From: CG2-30-58-95 sp964618215
Lineage (GTDB): Bacteria > Chloroflexota > Anaerolineae > Anaerolineales > Villigracilaceae
Length of the DNA: 64,000 nucleotides
NCBI GenBank assembly: GCA_964618215.1
Contig: CAZTZE010000002.1
Coordinates: 62,001-126,000 of the forward strand
Direction: 5' to 3'
The position numbers and the translations under genes are program-made. Under the pieces are notes generated by a model. It saw only the letters and a program-made list of their open reading frames with translations, did not search any database and had not been told where the DNA came from. Shown here one piece after another: positions 49,267 through 56,072 of the stretch. Numbering within the stretch: position 1 is the stretch's first letter; every line of letters begins with the position of its first letter.

Positions 49267-49428
49267 GGTCGAGTAGGGCTGGGCGATGTACTAAGCTTGT
49301 CGAAGTATGTTCTTCCCAGCCCGTAACGAGACAAACGAGTAACATGCAAACATGAAATGACAAGTTGACATGGAATTGGTGGTCTCGATACGCTCCTCGC
49401 AAAAAACGCTCGTCGCTACTCGACCACC
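49267..49428. repeat. Paired-palindrome (BIME-like) element 1
   Basis: Unit A (49267-49332): GGTCGAGTAG, a stem GGGCTGGG...CCCAGCCC enclosing AGCTTGTCGAAGTATG, then GTAACGAGAC. Unit B (49378-49428) is inverted: GGTGGTCTCGATACG...CTACTCGACCACC. The spacer contains AACGAGTAACATGCAAAC. Confidence 0.85.
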
Positions 49429-49471
49429 GAAGTAAACATGAAATATAAATTTGTTCCAAAAGTAGTGCGAT

Positions 49472-49591
49472 GGTCGAGTAGGCGGTGTTTTTCCGCCGTA
49501 TCGAGACCAACGAGTTACATGCAAACAAAATGTTCCTTGAAACATGGTGTTTCGATACGCCTTCGGCTTCGCCTCAGGCTACTTGACCACC
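49472..49591. repeat. Paired-palindrome (BIME-like) element 2
   Basis: Unit C (49472-49508): GGTCGAGTA, hairpin GGCGGTGTTTTTCCGCC, GTATCGAGACC. Unit D (49546-49591) is inverted: GGTGTTTCGATACG...CTACTTGACCACC. The spacer AACGAGTTACATGCAAAC matches element 1. Confidence 0.85.
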
Positions 49592-49616
49592 GGATGTAGA
49601 AAGAACGAGAATTTCT

Positions 49617-49934
49617 ATGGCATGGATGTATATTCTCGAATGTGCAGACGGCTCTTATTGCGTCGGTTCCACAAAAGATATGGAGTGTCGTCTATCTGAA
49701 CATCAAGAAGGTCTTGGCGCGAAATATACATCCCGTCGGTTGCCTGTCAAACTCGTTTACTCCGAAGAATATGAACGTGTTGCCGACGCTTTTTATCGTG
49801 AAAAGCAAGTGCAAAATTGGAGCAGAGCCAAACGGGAAGCATTGATAAATGGCAATCCCGAAACGCTCCCAGCACTTGCAAAGAAAAAATTCACGAAAAA
49901 TAAAAATAACAAGAAGTCATCGTTGGTCGAGTAG
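49617..49934 (+). CDS. GIY-YIG nuclease-family protein lying among paired palindromes
   Basis: 105 residues: MAWMYILECADGSYCVGSTK (the GIY-YIG pair appears as MYIL...YCVG), DMECRLSEHQEGLGAKYTSR (catalytic Arg and following His), LVYSEEYERVADAFYREKQV (catalytic Glu region) and QNWSRAKREALINGNPETLP. This is the single-domain UPF0213/YhbQ-like group of small nucleases. The last codons (SSLVE) and the stop are supplied by the GGTCGAGTAG end of element 3, so gene and repeat overlap by 10 nt. Elements 1 and 2 lie upstream. The layout resembles RAYT transposases nested among REP sequences, which suggests it may act on these palindromes. Confidence 0.85.
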   Translation: MAWMYILECADGSYCVGSTKDMECRLSEHQEGLGAKYTSRRLPVKLVYSEEYERVADAFYREKQVQNWSRAKREALINGNPETLPALAKKKFTKNKNNKKSSLVE

Positions 49935-50102
49935 GGCTTGGCGATGTACTCAGCTTGTCGAAGTATGTTCTTCCCAGCCCGTATCGAGACCAACGAGTAA
50001 CCTTCAAACGAAAGATTACATGAAACCTGGTGGTCTCGATACGTTCCTCGCAAAGTATATCCTGAGCCTGTCGAAGGGAACGCTCGTCGCTACTCGACCA
50101 CC
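49925..50102. repeat. Paired-palindrome (BIME-like) element 3
   Basis: Unit E (49925-49991): GGTCGAGTAG...AGCTTGTCGAAGTATG...GTATCGAGACC. Unit F (50029-50102) is inverted: GGTGGTCTCGATACG...CCTGAGCCTGTCGAAGG...CTACTCGACCACC. The spacer begins AACGAGTAACCTTCAAAC. Its first 10 nt overlap the end of the GIY-YIG gene. Confidence 0.85.
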
Positions 50103-50122
50103 AGACGAAATTGGGGCAATAA

Positions 50123-50301
50123 ATGACCACATTACTCAACATCTTCAAAACCATGGAATACGGCCCCGCCCCCGAATCCCCCGCCGCGGTTAATGCGTGG
50201 TTGGATGAACACAACCGCAAGTTCGGCCTGTTCATCAATAACAAGTGGGTGACGCCGAAGGGCGCGAAGTATTATCCTTCGTACATTCCTGCGGATGGCG
50301 A
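50123..50301 (+). pseudogene. 5' fragment of an ALDH16 gene
   Basis: Encodes MTTLLNIFKTMEYGPAPESP, AAVNAWLDEHNRKFGLFINN, KWVTPKGAKYYPSYIPADGE. The intact ALDH16 (14025 leftward) begins MSTLLDVFKSMDYGPAPESP and continues in step to SYNPATGE. Homology stops at residue 59 or 60, where an R1 repeat begins; nothing of the remaining 750 codons is present. The frame runs on into repeat sequence to 50338. Confidence 0.9.
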
Positions 50302-50313
50302 GTTGCTGGCAGC

Positions 50314-50442
50314 AAACCTGCCGAAGGCGTTCCACTGAGCTTGTCGAAGTGTGTCTCACCCGCGCCGTTGTTAACTATAACGTCCGCGTGGACATGGGTC
50401 GCGATTGATCAGTCCCTCGCGGAGACACCTTCGGCAGGTTTT
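50314..50442 (-). repeat. R1 palindromic repeat, copy 5 (inverted orientation)
   Basis: Left end AAACCTGCCGAAGG, right end GGAGACACCTTCGGCAGGTT. The interior is the complement of the R1 signature (GTCCGCGTGGACATGGGTCG, GATTGATCAGTCCC). The left arm is interrupted by CACTGAGCTTGTCGAAGTG, a TGAGCTTGTCGAAG repeat also found inside elements 1 and 3. R1 ends the ALDH fragment. Confidence 0.8.
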
Positions 50443-50527
50443 TGGCGAAGTGATATTCGTCCTCTTGTGGACGATTGGGGATGGCATATAATCTCGCCTG
50501 TGCCAACTTTCACCAAGGAGAATTCTT

Positions 50528-51019
50528 ATGGCAAAAATCGAAGACATGGTACAGGACTTCCTCGCGCAGAAGAAGATCGCCGTCGTCGGCGTATCGGACA
50601 AACGTGAGACGGGTTGTAACCTGACCTACAAGAAATTCAAGGATAACGGCTATCAGGTCTGTGCTGTCAACCCGCGTATTTCCATCTATGACGGCGCGTC
50701 GTGCTATCCCGACTTGAAATCAATTCCCGAAAAACCCGATGCGGTCTTCATCCTCGCCAGCCCAAAGGTGACCGACCAGATCGTCGAACAATGTGTGGAG
50801 CTGGGCATCAAGCGCGTCTGGATGCATTGCATGATGGGGACGAAGCCTGGTCTCGCCGCGGGCATGACCAGCGTCTCGGCGGAGGCGGTGGAGAAGTGCC
50901 GTCAGAACGGGATTGCGGTCATCCCAGGGTCGTGTCCGAATCAGTTTTTGAAACCAGATTTTGGTCACGGAATGATGCGAGCGTTGTGGCGCGCTTTCGG
51001 CTTTCTTCGGGTAAACTAG
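50528..51019 (+). CDS. CoA-binding domain protein
   Basis: 163 residues: KKIAVVGVSDKRETGCNLTY, GYQVCAVNPRISIYDGASCY, PDAVFILASPKVTDQIVEQC and LGIKRVWMHCMMG. This is a Rossmann-type CoA_binding_2 domain like YccU, alone and without a ligase part. These proteins bind CoA or a CoA ester; role unknown. GGAGAA precedes the ATG. The next gene, methylmalonyl-CoA epimerase, starts 4 nt downstream, which makes a CoA-thioester link sensible. Confidence 0.85.
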   Translation: MAKIEDMVQDFLAQKKIAVVGVSDKRETGCNLTYKKFKDNGYQVCAVNPRISIYDGASCYPDLKSIPEKPDAVFILASPKVTDQIVEQCVELGIKRVWMHCMMGTKPGLAAGMTSVSAEAVEKCRQNGIAVIPGSCPNQFLKPDFGHGMMRALWRAFGFLRVN

Positions 51020-51023
51020 TCCC

Positions 51024-51437
51024 ATGCCTGCCATCAAATCCATTCATCACGTTGCCGTCGTCGTGGACAACATGCAGAAATCCCTCGCCTTCTGGCGCGA
51101 CGCCCTCGGCCTGCAAATGACCGAGCTGCGCGATAATCCTACCGAGCAGGCGCAGATAGCCTTCCTGACGGTTGCGGGCAGTGAAATCGAACTCGTTCGC
51201 CCGACGAGCGAGGATTCCGGTTTGGCCAAATATCTCGCCAGACGCGGCCCCGGGATGCACCACCTCTGCCTCGAAACGGACGACATTGAGGCGATGATGG
51301 CGCAGCTCAAGGCGCAGGGCGTCCGTCTCATCAACGAGACGCCGCGCACTGGCGAAGATGGGCGCAAATATGCCTTTATCCACCCCGAGTCCACGGGCGG
51401 GGTGTTGGTGGAACTCTACCAGTTCGATGTGATTTAG
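51024..51437 (+). CDS. mce: Methylmalonyl-CoA epimerase
   Basis: 137 residues of the VOC fold: IHHVAVVVDNMQKSLAFWRD (metal His), AGSEIELVRPTSEDSGLAKY (Glu), GPGMHHLCLETDDIEAMM (His-His) and HPESTGGVLVELYQF (Glu). It converts (S)- to (R)-methylmalonyl-CoA through a metal-bound enediolate. It pairs with the mutase at 20.4 kb for propionate or methylmalonyl use. It sits between the CoA-binding protein and tilS with gaps of only 4 and 7 nt. Confidence 0.9.
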   Translation: MPAIKSIHHVAVVVDNMQKSLAFWRDALGLQMTELRDNPTEQAQIAFLTVAGSEIELVRPTSEDSGLAKYLARRGPGMHHLCLETDDIEAMMAQLKAQGVRLINETPRTGEDGRKYAFIHPESTGGVLVELYQFDVI

Positions 51438-51444
51438 TAGAGAT

Positions 51445-52872
51445 ATGTCGAAGCGAGTTGACCTTTCATCTTGCGGCCTTCCGCCTTCCGCCTTGCTTGT
51501 TGTCGGCGTCTCCGGCGGCGCGGATAGTCTTTGCCTGCTTCACGCGCTCCACTCGGCGGGTTATGCGCTCATCGCCGCGCATTTCAACCACAAACTGCGC
51601 CCCGAAGCCGACGCGGAGGCCGAAGCCGTGCGCAGCGTTGCAAAAAAGATGGACGTGCCATTCGTCACCCAATCTGCAGATGTGAAGGAGTACGCCGCAG
51701 GAGAAGGTTTATCCATCGAAGAAGCCGCCCGCACGCTGCGCTATCGCTTTCTATTTGCCGAGGCGCTCAAACACAAAGCGCAGGCTGTGGCCGTCGGCCA
51801 TACCGCTGACGACCAGGTGGAGACGGTGTTGATGCACTTCATTCGCGGCGCGGGATTGGCGGGTTTGAAAGGCATGACTCCCCAGACGATTTTACCGGTC
51901 TTTGACACCGAAATCCCGCTCATCCGCCCGTTGCTTTCACTCTGGCGCGCGGACACCGAAAGCTATTGCCGCGTCCACGGGCTGGACTTTACCACCGACG
52001 CCTCCAACGCCGACCAGACCTACTTCCGCAACCGCCTGCGCCACAGCCTGATCCCTGAACTCGAAAAATATAATCCCCGCTTCAAAGAAGCCCTGGCGCG
52101 CACGGCAGGAGCCTTGCAAGGCGATCATGACGCGTTGCAGGAAATACTGGATCGGGCCTGGAAGGATGTCTTCGCCGAGGTGGGAGATGGCTGGTTCGCC
52201 TTCGAGCAGTCCGGACTGGCAAAACTCTCCCCGGGTTTGCGGCGGGATCTCATCCGCCGGGCGGCTGAAGCGCTGCGGCCCGTCAGCCGTGATTTTGGGT
52301 TCGAGGCGCTGGAGCGGGCGGCGGCGTTTATCGAAATGCCGGCTGGGAAACAGATTGATTTTGTGAACGGGCTGTATCTCTTTACCGAGGGCGGAAGAAT
52401 CTACATCGCCGCTTACGAAGCCGACTTGCCCTCTGCTCAATTTCCACAGGTGACTGCCTCCTGCCGGCTGCCGACTGGCGAATGTCTTGACCTGGGCAAT
52501 GGCTGGATACTGTCCACTGAATACTGCCCACTGAACACTGTTGACTGGTCACTGTTCACTGACCCTTCGACTTTGCTCAGGGCGAGTAACTGGTCAGCCT
52601 GGCTGGATGCTGATACAACGGGGAGCGGGCTCCAGGTCCGGCCGCGCTGCGCGGCGGATCGCTTTCAACCGCTGGGCATGGACGGGCGGTCAGTCAAATT
52701 ATCTGATTTCTTCGTCAACGTCAAACTGCCCAAGCGGGCGCGGGCAAAATGGCCGCTGGTCTGCGTGGGCGATGAAATTGCCTGGCTGGCGGGGTATCGC
52801 ATCGCGCACCCGTTCCGCATCACCGAAAAGACGAAGCGAGTTGTACATCTTTCCCTGGTGAACAAAAAGTGA
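51445..52872 (+). CDS. tilS: tRNA(Ile)-lysidine synthase
   Basis: 475 residues. PP-loop VVGVSGGADSLCLLHALH, then LIAAHFNHKLRPEADAEAEA, AAGEGLSIEEAARTLRYRFL, GHTADDQVETVLMHFIRGAG and NRLRHSLIPELEKYNPRF. These are the N-type ATP-pyrophosphatase motifs of TilS, followed by the TilS central and C-terminal domains (GRSVKLSDFFVNVKLPKRAR). It changes C34 of tRNA-Ile(CAU) to lysidine, an essential decoding step. A heptad array of eight units is translated near residue 355-375, followed by a CCTTCGACTTTGCTCAGGG repeat, adding about 30 residues between domains. Confidence 0.95.
   Translation: MSKRVDLSSCGLPPSALLVVGVSGGADSLCLLHALHSAGYALIAAHFNHKLRPEADAEAEAVRSVAKKMDVPFVTQSADVKEYAAGEGLSIEEAARTLRYRFLFAEALKHKAQAVAVGHTADDQVETVLMHFIRGAGLAGLKGMTPQTILPVFDTEIPLIRPLLSLWRADTESYCRVHGLDFTTDASNADQTYFRNRLRHSLIPELEKYNPRFKEALARTAGALQGDHDALQEILDRAWKDVFAEVGDGWFAFEQSGLAKLSPGLRRDLIRRAAEALRPVSRDFGFEALERAAAFIEMPAGKQIDFVNGLYLFTEGGRIYIAAYEADLPSAQFPQVTASCRLPTGECLDLGNGWILSTEYCPLNTVDWSLFTDPSTLLRASNWSAWLDADTTGSGLQVRPRCAADRFQPLGMDGRSVKLSDFFVNVKLPKRARAKWPLVCVGDEIAWLAGYRIAHPFRITEKTKRVVHLSLVNKK
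52510..52565 (+). repeat. CTGNNNA heptanucleotide array inside tilS
   Basis: Eight consecutive units: CTGTCCA, CTGAATA, CTGCCCA, CTGAACA, CTGTTGA, CTGGTCA, CTGTTCA, CTGACCC. The reading frame stays open through it. Confidence 0.9.
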
Positions 52873-52905
52873 GGGCGACCAGCTTATCCGTCGCCCTCAC
52901 TTTTT
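52864..52905. terminator. Bidirectional terminator between tilS and the recombinase-like gene
   Basis: AAAAAGTGAGGGCGAC pairs perfectly with GTCGCCCTCACTTTTT around a 10-nt loop. The genes converge here, and the stem overlaps the tilS stop. Confidence 0.9.
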
Positions 52906-53822
52906 CATTCGAAAGCCCACGCTTTCGATGCGGTTTTTCCCGATAACTGCCGCAATTTCATATTGATCTCGCGCCATTGGATCTTCGAGATGCCCAGTTT
53001 CTGGCGGATTTTCTCCGGCGCGACGGAGTTCAGGTGATCCAGCAGGACACTTGTCCAGCGGCACATGTCGAATGAAAGATGTTTGCTCAATCCGGCCTCA
53101 TTGCCGATATCTTCCAGCAAATACTCCAGCCGCCGCGGCGACCAGGGGAAGAGTTGATCCACGGGGTTGTATTGGGAGAGATACTCCTCGTAAGCCGGGA
53201 TCCAATCATCGGGCAGGATGATCTTGCGTTCCTTATAGCGATTGGCTGGACTGGCATAACGGATGAAGACGAGCGCGCCGCCGGGAGCGTTCAGGTCAAC
53301 GTGGTTCAAGTGGATGCCCAGGCACTCGGATTTTTTGATCCCGGTGGCAAGCAACAGGGCGACGAGTGCGTATGGCCGGGCGTCCGGCTTTGGCTTGCGG
53401 CGGTGACGGTCGGCGGCCAGCATCACCACATCGACTTCGCTCTCGGTCAGCACTTCGGGCAGTGGGCTGATCACCGAGCGTTGGACGACCTTCTCAGCCG
53501 GGTCCACCAGGAGGGCGCCGCCCTTTTGCAGCCAGCGAAAGAAGGATTTTAGCGAGGTGATGCGCCGCGAGAGGGTCTTGGGACTGCAAGGTACGCCGCG
53601 CTCCTTTTCCATCCAGGCCAGGAAACTGTTCAAGTCATTGGTGGTGATCGCCCCCAGGGTGCGGTCGGGGGGGAGGAATTCGGTCAGTAAGCGGACGTCG
53701 GAGAGGAATGCTTTGACGGTGTTAGGGGAACGTCCCTGGTCGTTCAGGTAGATCGTCCAGGCGTTGATCGCCGGGATGAGGGCTGTCTGGGCGCTGATAT
53801 GGGCGATGTCGGAGTCGGTCAT
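52905..53822 (-). CDS. Tyrosine-recombinase-like protein with degenerate active site
   Basis: 305 residues. N-terminal SAM-like core-binding domain (INAWTIYLNDQGRSPNTVKA, LNSFLAWMEKERGVPCSPKT) and a catalytic-type domain (DARPYALVALLLATGIKKSE, NRYKERKIILPDDWIPAYEE). The residues expected for catalysis are changed: Arg I is Lys (TGIKKSE), the His of HxxR is Asp (FDMCR), the LGH box is LGI, and no terminal Tyr nucleophile is evident near LGISKIQWREINMKL. It probably binds DNA without recombining it. No att repeats were seen around it. It stands alone and converges on tilS. Confidence 0.75.
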   Translation of the reverse strand: MTDSDIAHISAQTALIPAINAWTIYLNDQGRSPNTVKAFLSDVRLLTEFLPPDRTLGAITTNDLNSFLAWMEKERGVPCSPKTLSRRITSLKSFFRWLQKGGALLVDPAEKVVQRSVISPLPEVLTESEVDVVMLAADRHRRKPKPDARPYALVALLLATGIKKSECLGIHLNHVDLNAPGGALVFIRYASPANRYKERKIILPDDWIPAYEEYLSQYNPVDQLFPWSPRRLEYLLEDIGNEAGLSKHLSFDMCRWTSVLLDHLNSVAPEKIRQKLGISKIQWREINMKLRQLSGKTASKAWAFE

Positions 53823-53939
53823 GCAGACCTCCTTTTTGGAAGCGCCATCTGATCCGTGTCGCGTCTCATCTGGCGCGTTGCGTGTATCTTACTGCGTATA
53901 GTTTAGCGTAAAAGGAGGGGAATGTCAACAGCGGAAAGT

Positions 53940-55424
53940 TCAGGGCGCCATGTTGGCCGGATTGAAGCACGGCTGGTAGTCGGCTGCGACGATCAAGACA
54001 TAGGATATATCGCTGCTGGCTGCCGGCGCGGAGACCAGGGCGGTTTGCGGCAAACCGAGGATGGCCAGGAGCGAGGCGGCGCGATTAGGGTCCTGGGTCG
54101 TCGTCAAGTCGTAGAGCAGGGAACCGGCATAGTTCACGTGGTCGGCGGGGGCGGTGCGCGTCTGGTAACCGGCGTAATTCAGCCGTTGTGCGGCCAACGC
54201 ATCCCACCCGCCGTAGGGTGAGCCGTTGCGCACCTCGATGAGGATGGTTTCCAACTCAAGCGGGCGTCTGGATGGTGAGAGCGCATCCTGCAACATGGAC
54301 TGGATGGCCGGGCCGTTCGGTAACAGGACGCTGGCGCCGCCCGGCGTCATCCAGCCGGTAACCAGGCTCTTGCCAATGTAGTAGCTGCGAATGTCTGCAT
54401 TGGTGAGATGGAAAGCCAGCGGCGAGAGTTGGAGCAGGTCGGCCAAACCCAGGTCGGTGGTCACCGCGGAATTCAGGTTGTTGTAGAGTTGGGGTAGTTT
54501 GGCGATGGAGTTTGTCTGCAGGGCGCGGCTGTAGATGGCGCGCAACACTTCCTGCTGGCGGCGACCGCGGTCGAAATCGCTGGATTTCATGCGTGAACGA
54601 GCATACCAGAGGGACAAATCCCCATCCATATGCACCACGCCCGGACCGACAGTATACAGCGACCAATTATCTTCATTATATGGATTGTATGTTGGGTCAA
54701 TCAGGTGCCAGTCGGTGTAGGCGCAGGCAACCGGCACGTCAATCCCGCCCAGGGTGTCCACGATCTGGCGGAAGCCGTCGAAGTCCACCATGGCGAGGTG
54801 ATCAATGCGGATGCCCAAGTTATAGAGGAGGGTATCCTTAAGCAATCCCGCTCCGCCGCCCGGATAGGCGTATATTTCGCCATACTGGTAGGCAGTATTG
54901 ACGCGCTCCATGCCACGCGTAGGAACATAGACCCACAGGTCGCGCGGGATGGAGATTAGCGTCACCTGGCCGGACTTAGGCCTGAGCGCGGCGACGACGA
55001 TCGTATCCGTGCGGAAAGATCGCCCGCCGCGTGTGTCTGAGCCTAGCAGGGCAAAAGTGACCGTCTCATTATCGGTCAGGATGGGGAAGGGGGCCGGGGC
55101 GTAATTGGGGGCGTTGATGACGGGCGGCGACCAGTTGCCCGGCAGGAGCGCGGCAGGGTCTGGCGTAGGCGAGATGACTACCGGCGCGGGTGTGTCGGCC
55201 GGGCTGGTGGGTTGCTCGGAAGGGTTGGTCGGAATGGACGTGGGAGTAGAGGCTTCCGCATCGAGTAAAGGTTGGAAGGGGGTCGGCGTGGGGGTGGCAT
55301 CCGCAGGGACCGTCGCCATCACGGGCGCGGTGGGGGTGGCTGCGGGCGTCCTGTACTGAACGGGGGAGGCCCCGCAGGCTGTCAACAGGATCAGAAGGGG
55401 GATAATCATCAAACGCGAGCGCAT
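53940..55424 (-). CDS. LytR-CpsA-Psr (LCP) family lipoprotein
   Basis: About 494 residues from ATG 55424 (frame open to 55466). Lipobox LILLTACGAS, a Pro/Thr-rich linker of about 100 residues, then the LCP domain: VTFALLGSDTRGGRSFRTDT, VTLISIPRDLWVYVP, RVNTAYQYGEIYAYPGGGAG, MVDFDGFRQIVDTLGGIDVP and RSRMKSSDFDRGRRQQEVLR. These arginines and aspartates bind polyprenyl pyrophosphate. A C-terminal LytR_C-like domain (IEVRNGSPYGGWDALAAQRL) follows. LCP proteins attach glycopolymers to the wall or outer surface. It lies last in an apparent operon with a LysM protein and a sensor kinase. Confidence 0.9.
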   Translation of the reverse strand: MRSRLMIIPLLILLTACGASPVQYRTPAATPTAPVMATVPADATPTPTPFQPLLDAEASTPTSIPTNPSEQPTSPADTPAPVVISPTPDPAALLPGNWSPPVINAPNYAPAPFPILTDNETVTFALLGSDTRGGRSFRTDTIVVAALRPKSGQVTLISIPRDLWVYVPTRGMERVNTAYQYGEIYAYPGGGAGLLKDTLLYNLGIRIDHLAMVDFDGFRQIVDTLGGIDVPVACAYTDWHLIDPTYNPYNEDNWSLYTVGPGVVHMDGDLSLWYARSRMKSSDFDRGRRQQEVLRAIYSRALQTNSIAKLPQLYNNLNSAVTTDLGLADLLQLSPLAFHLTNADIRSYYIGKSLVTGWMTPGGASVLLPNGPAIQSMLQDALSPSRRPLELETILIEVRNGSPYGGWDALAAQRLNYAGYQTRTAPADHVNYAGSLLYDLTTTQDPNRAASLLAILGLPQTALVSAPAASSDISYVLIVAADYQPCFNPANMAP

Positions 55425-55468
55425 GGTTGGATTGCGCGACAATTTGCCATTGCTCTGGGAAACCATAA

Positions 55469-56071
55469 TCAGGGCATGGGAGGCGTATCAGTCGGAGGAA
55501 GGGGCGAGGGCGTATCCGAGGGTGCCACTGTCGGGATCGGTGTGGGGGTATCCGAGGCCGTTGGCGTGGCTGAAGGGGTCGGTGTGAGGGTCGCAGTCGA
55601 GGTGGGCGTCGGCGAGGGCGTGCGCGTCGGCTTGTTCGGCACGTAGATCTGGCGACCGGTGTAGATGCTGGTCGAGCCGCCCATGCAATTCGCCTGCTGG
55701 AGTTGCTGGACTGTGACCTGATAGTATTGCCCCAGGCTGTAGAGCGTATCGCCTTTCAAGATCGTGTAACGGATCCAACCACTCGGCGGGCCGCAGGGGA
55801 TGGACGTGCGAGGCGGTGGGTAGTTCGTCGGTGGAGGCGGCGGGGTGGGGGTTTCGATAGGCGGCACAGGATTGGATGTGACCTCGGCCGGCGGTGTGAA
55901 GGGTGGAAAGGTTGGGGAGGGGGGGGAGGTTGGGGAGGGTGGAACAGGTGTGGTCGGGAGCGGCGTGGCCATCTCCCCTTCGGCCAGGGATAGCGCGAGG
56001 CCTCCCAGAATAATCCCAATGGAGAACAGGGCAATCAGGAGTCCCCACAGGAATTGCCGTGCGACCCGCAT
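55469..56071 (-). CDS. LysM domain membrane-anchored protein
   Basis: 200 residues from ATG 56071. One N-terminal membrane segment (FLWGLLIALFSIGIILGGLA), a Pro/Thr-rich spacer, one LysM domain at about 110-155 (IRYTILKGDTLYSLGQYYQV, TSIYTGRQIYVP) and a second Thr/Pro tail. LysM binds N-acetylglucosamine polymers, so it should hold the protein at peptidoglycan or another glycan outside the cell. It starts just after the kinase stop and ends 45 nt before the LCP start. Confidence 0.85.
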   Translation of the reverse strand: MRVARQFLWGLLIALFSIGIILGGLALSLAEGEMATPLPTTPVPPSPTSPPSPTFPPFTPPAEVTSNPVPPIETPTPPPPPTNYPPPRTSIPCGPPSGWIRYTILKGDTLYSLGQYYQVTVQQLQQANCMGGSTSIYTGRQIYVPNKPTRTPSPTPTSTATLTPTPSATPTASDTPTPIPTVAPSDTPSPLPPTDTPPMP

Positions 56072-56072
56072 C

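Noticed and set aside
49617..49934. Homing endonuclease inside a group I intron
   Set aside because: No intron-like sequence or split host gene surrounds it; the flanks are palindromic pairs and gene fragments.
50123..50338. A functional 71-residue protein
   Set aside because: It is the start of ALDH16 running into an R1 repeat; no complete domain remains.
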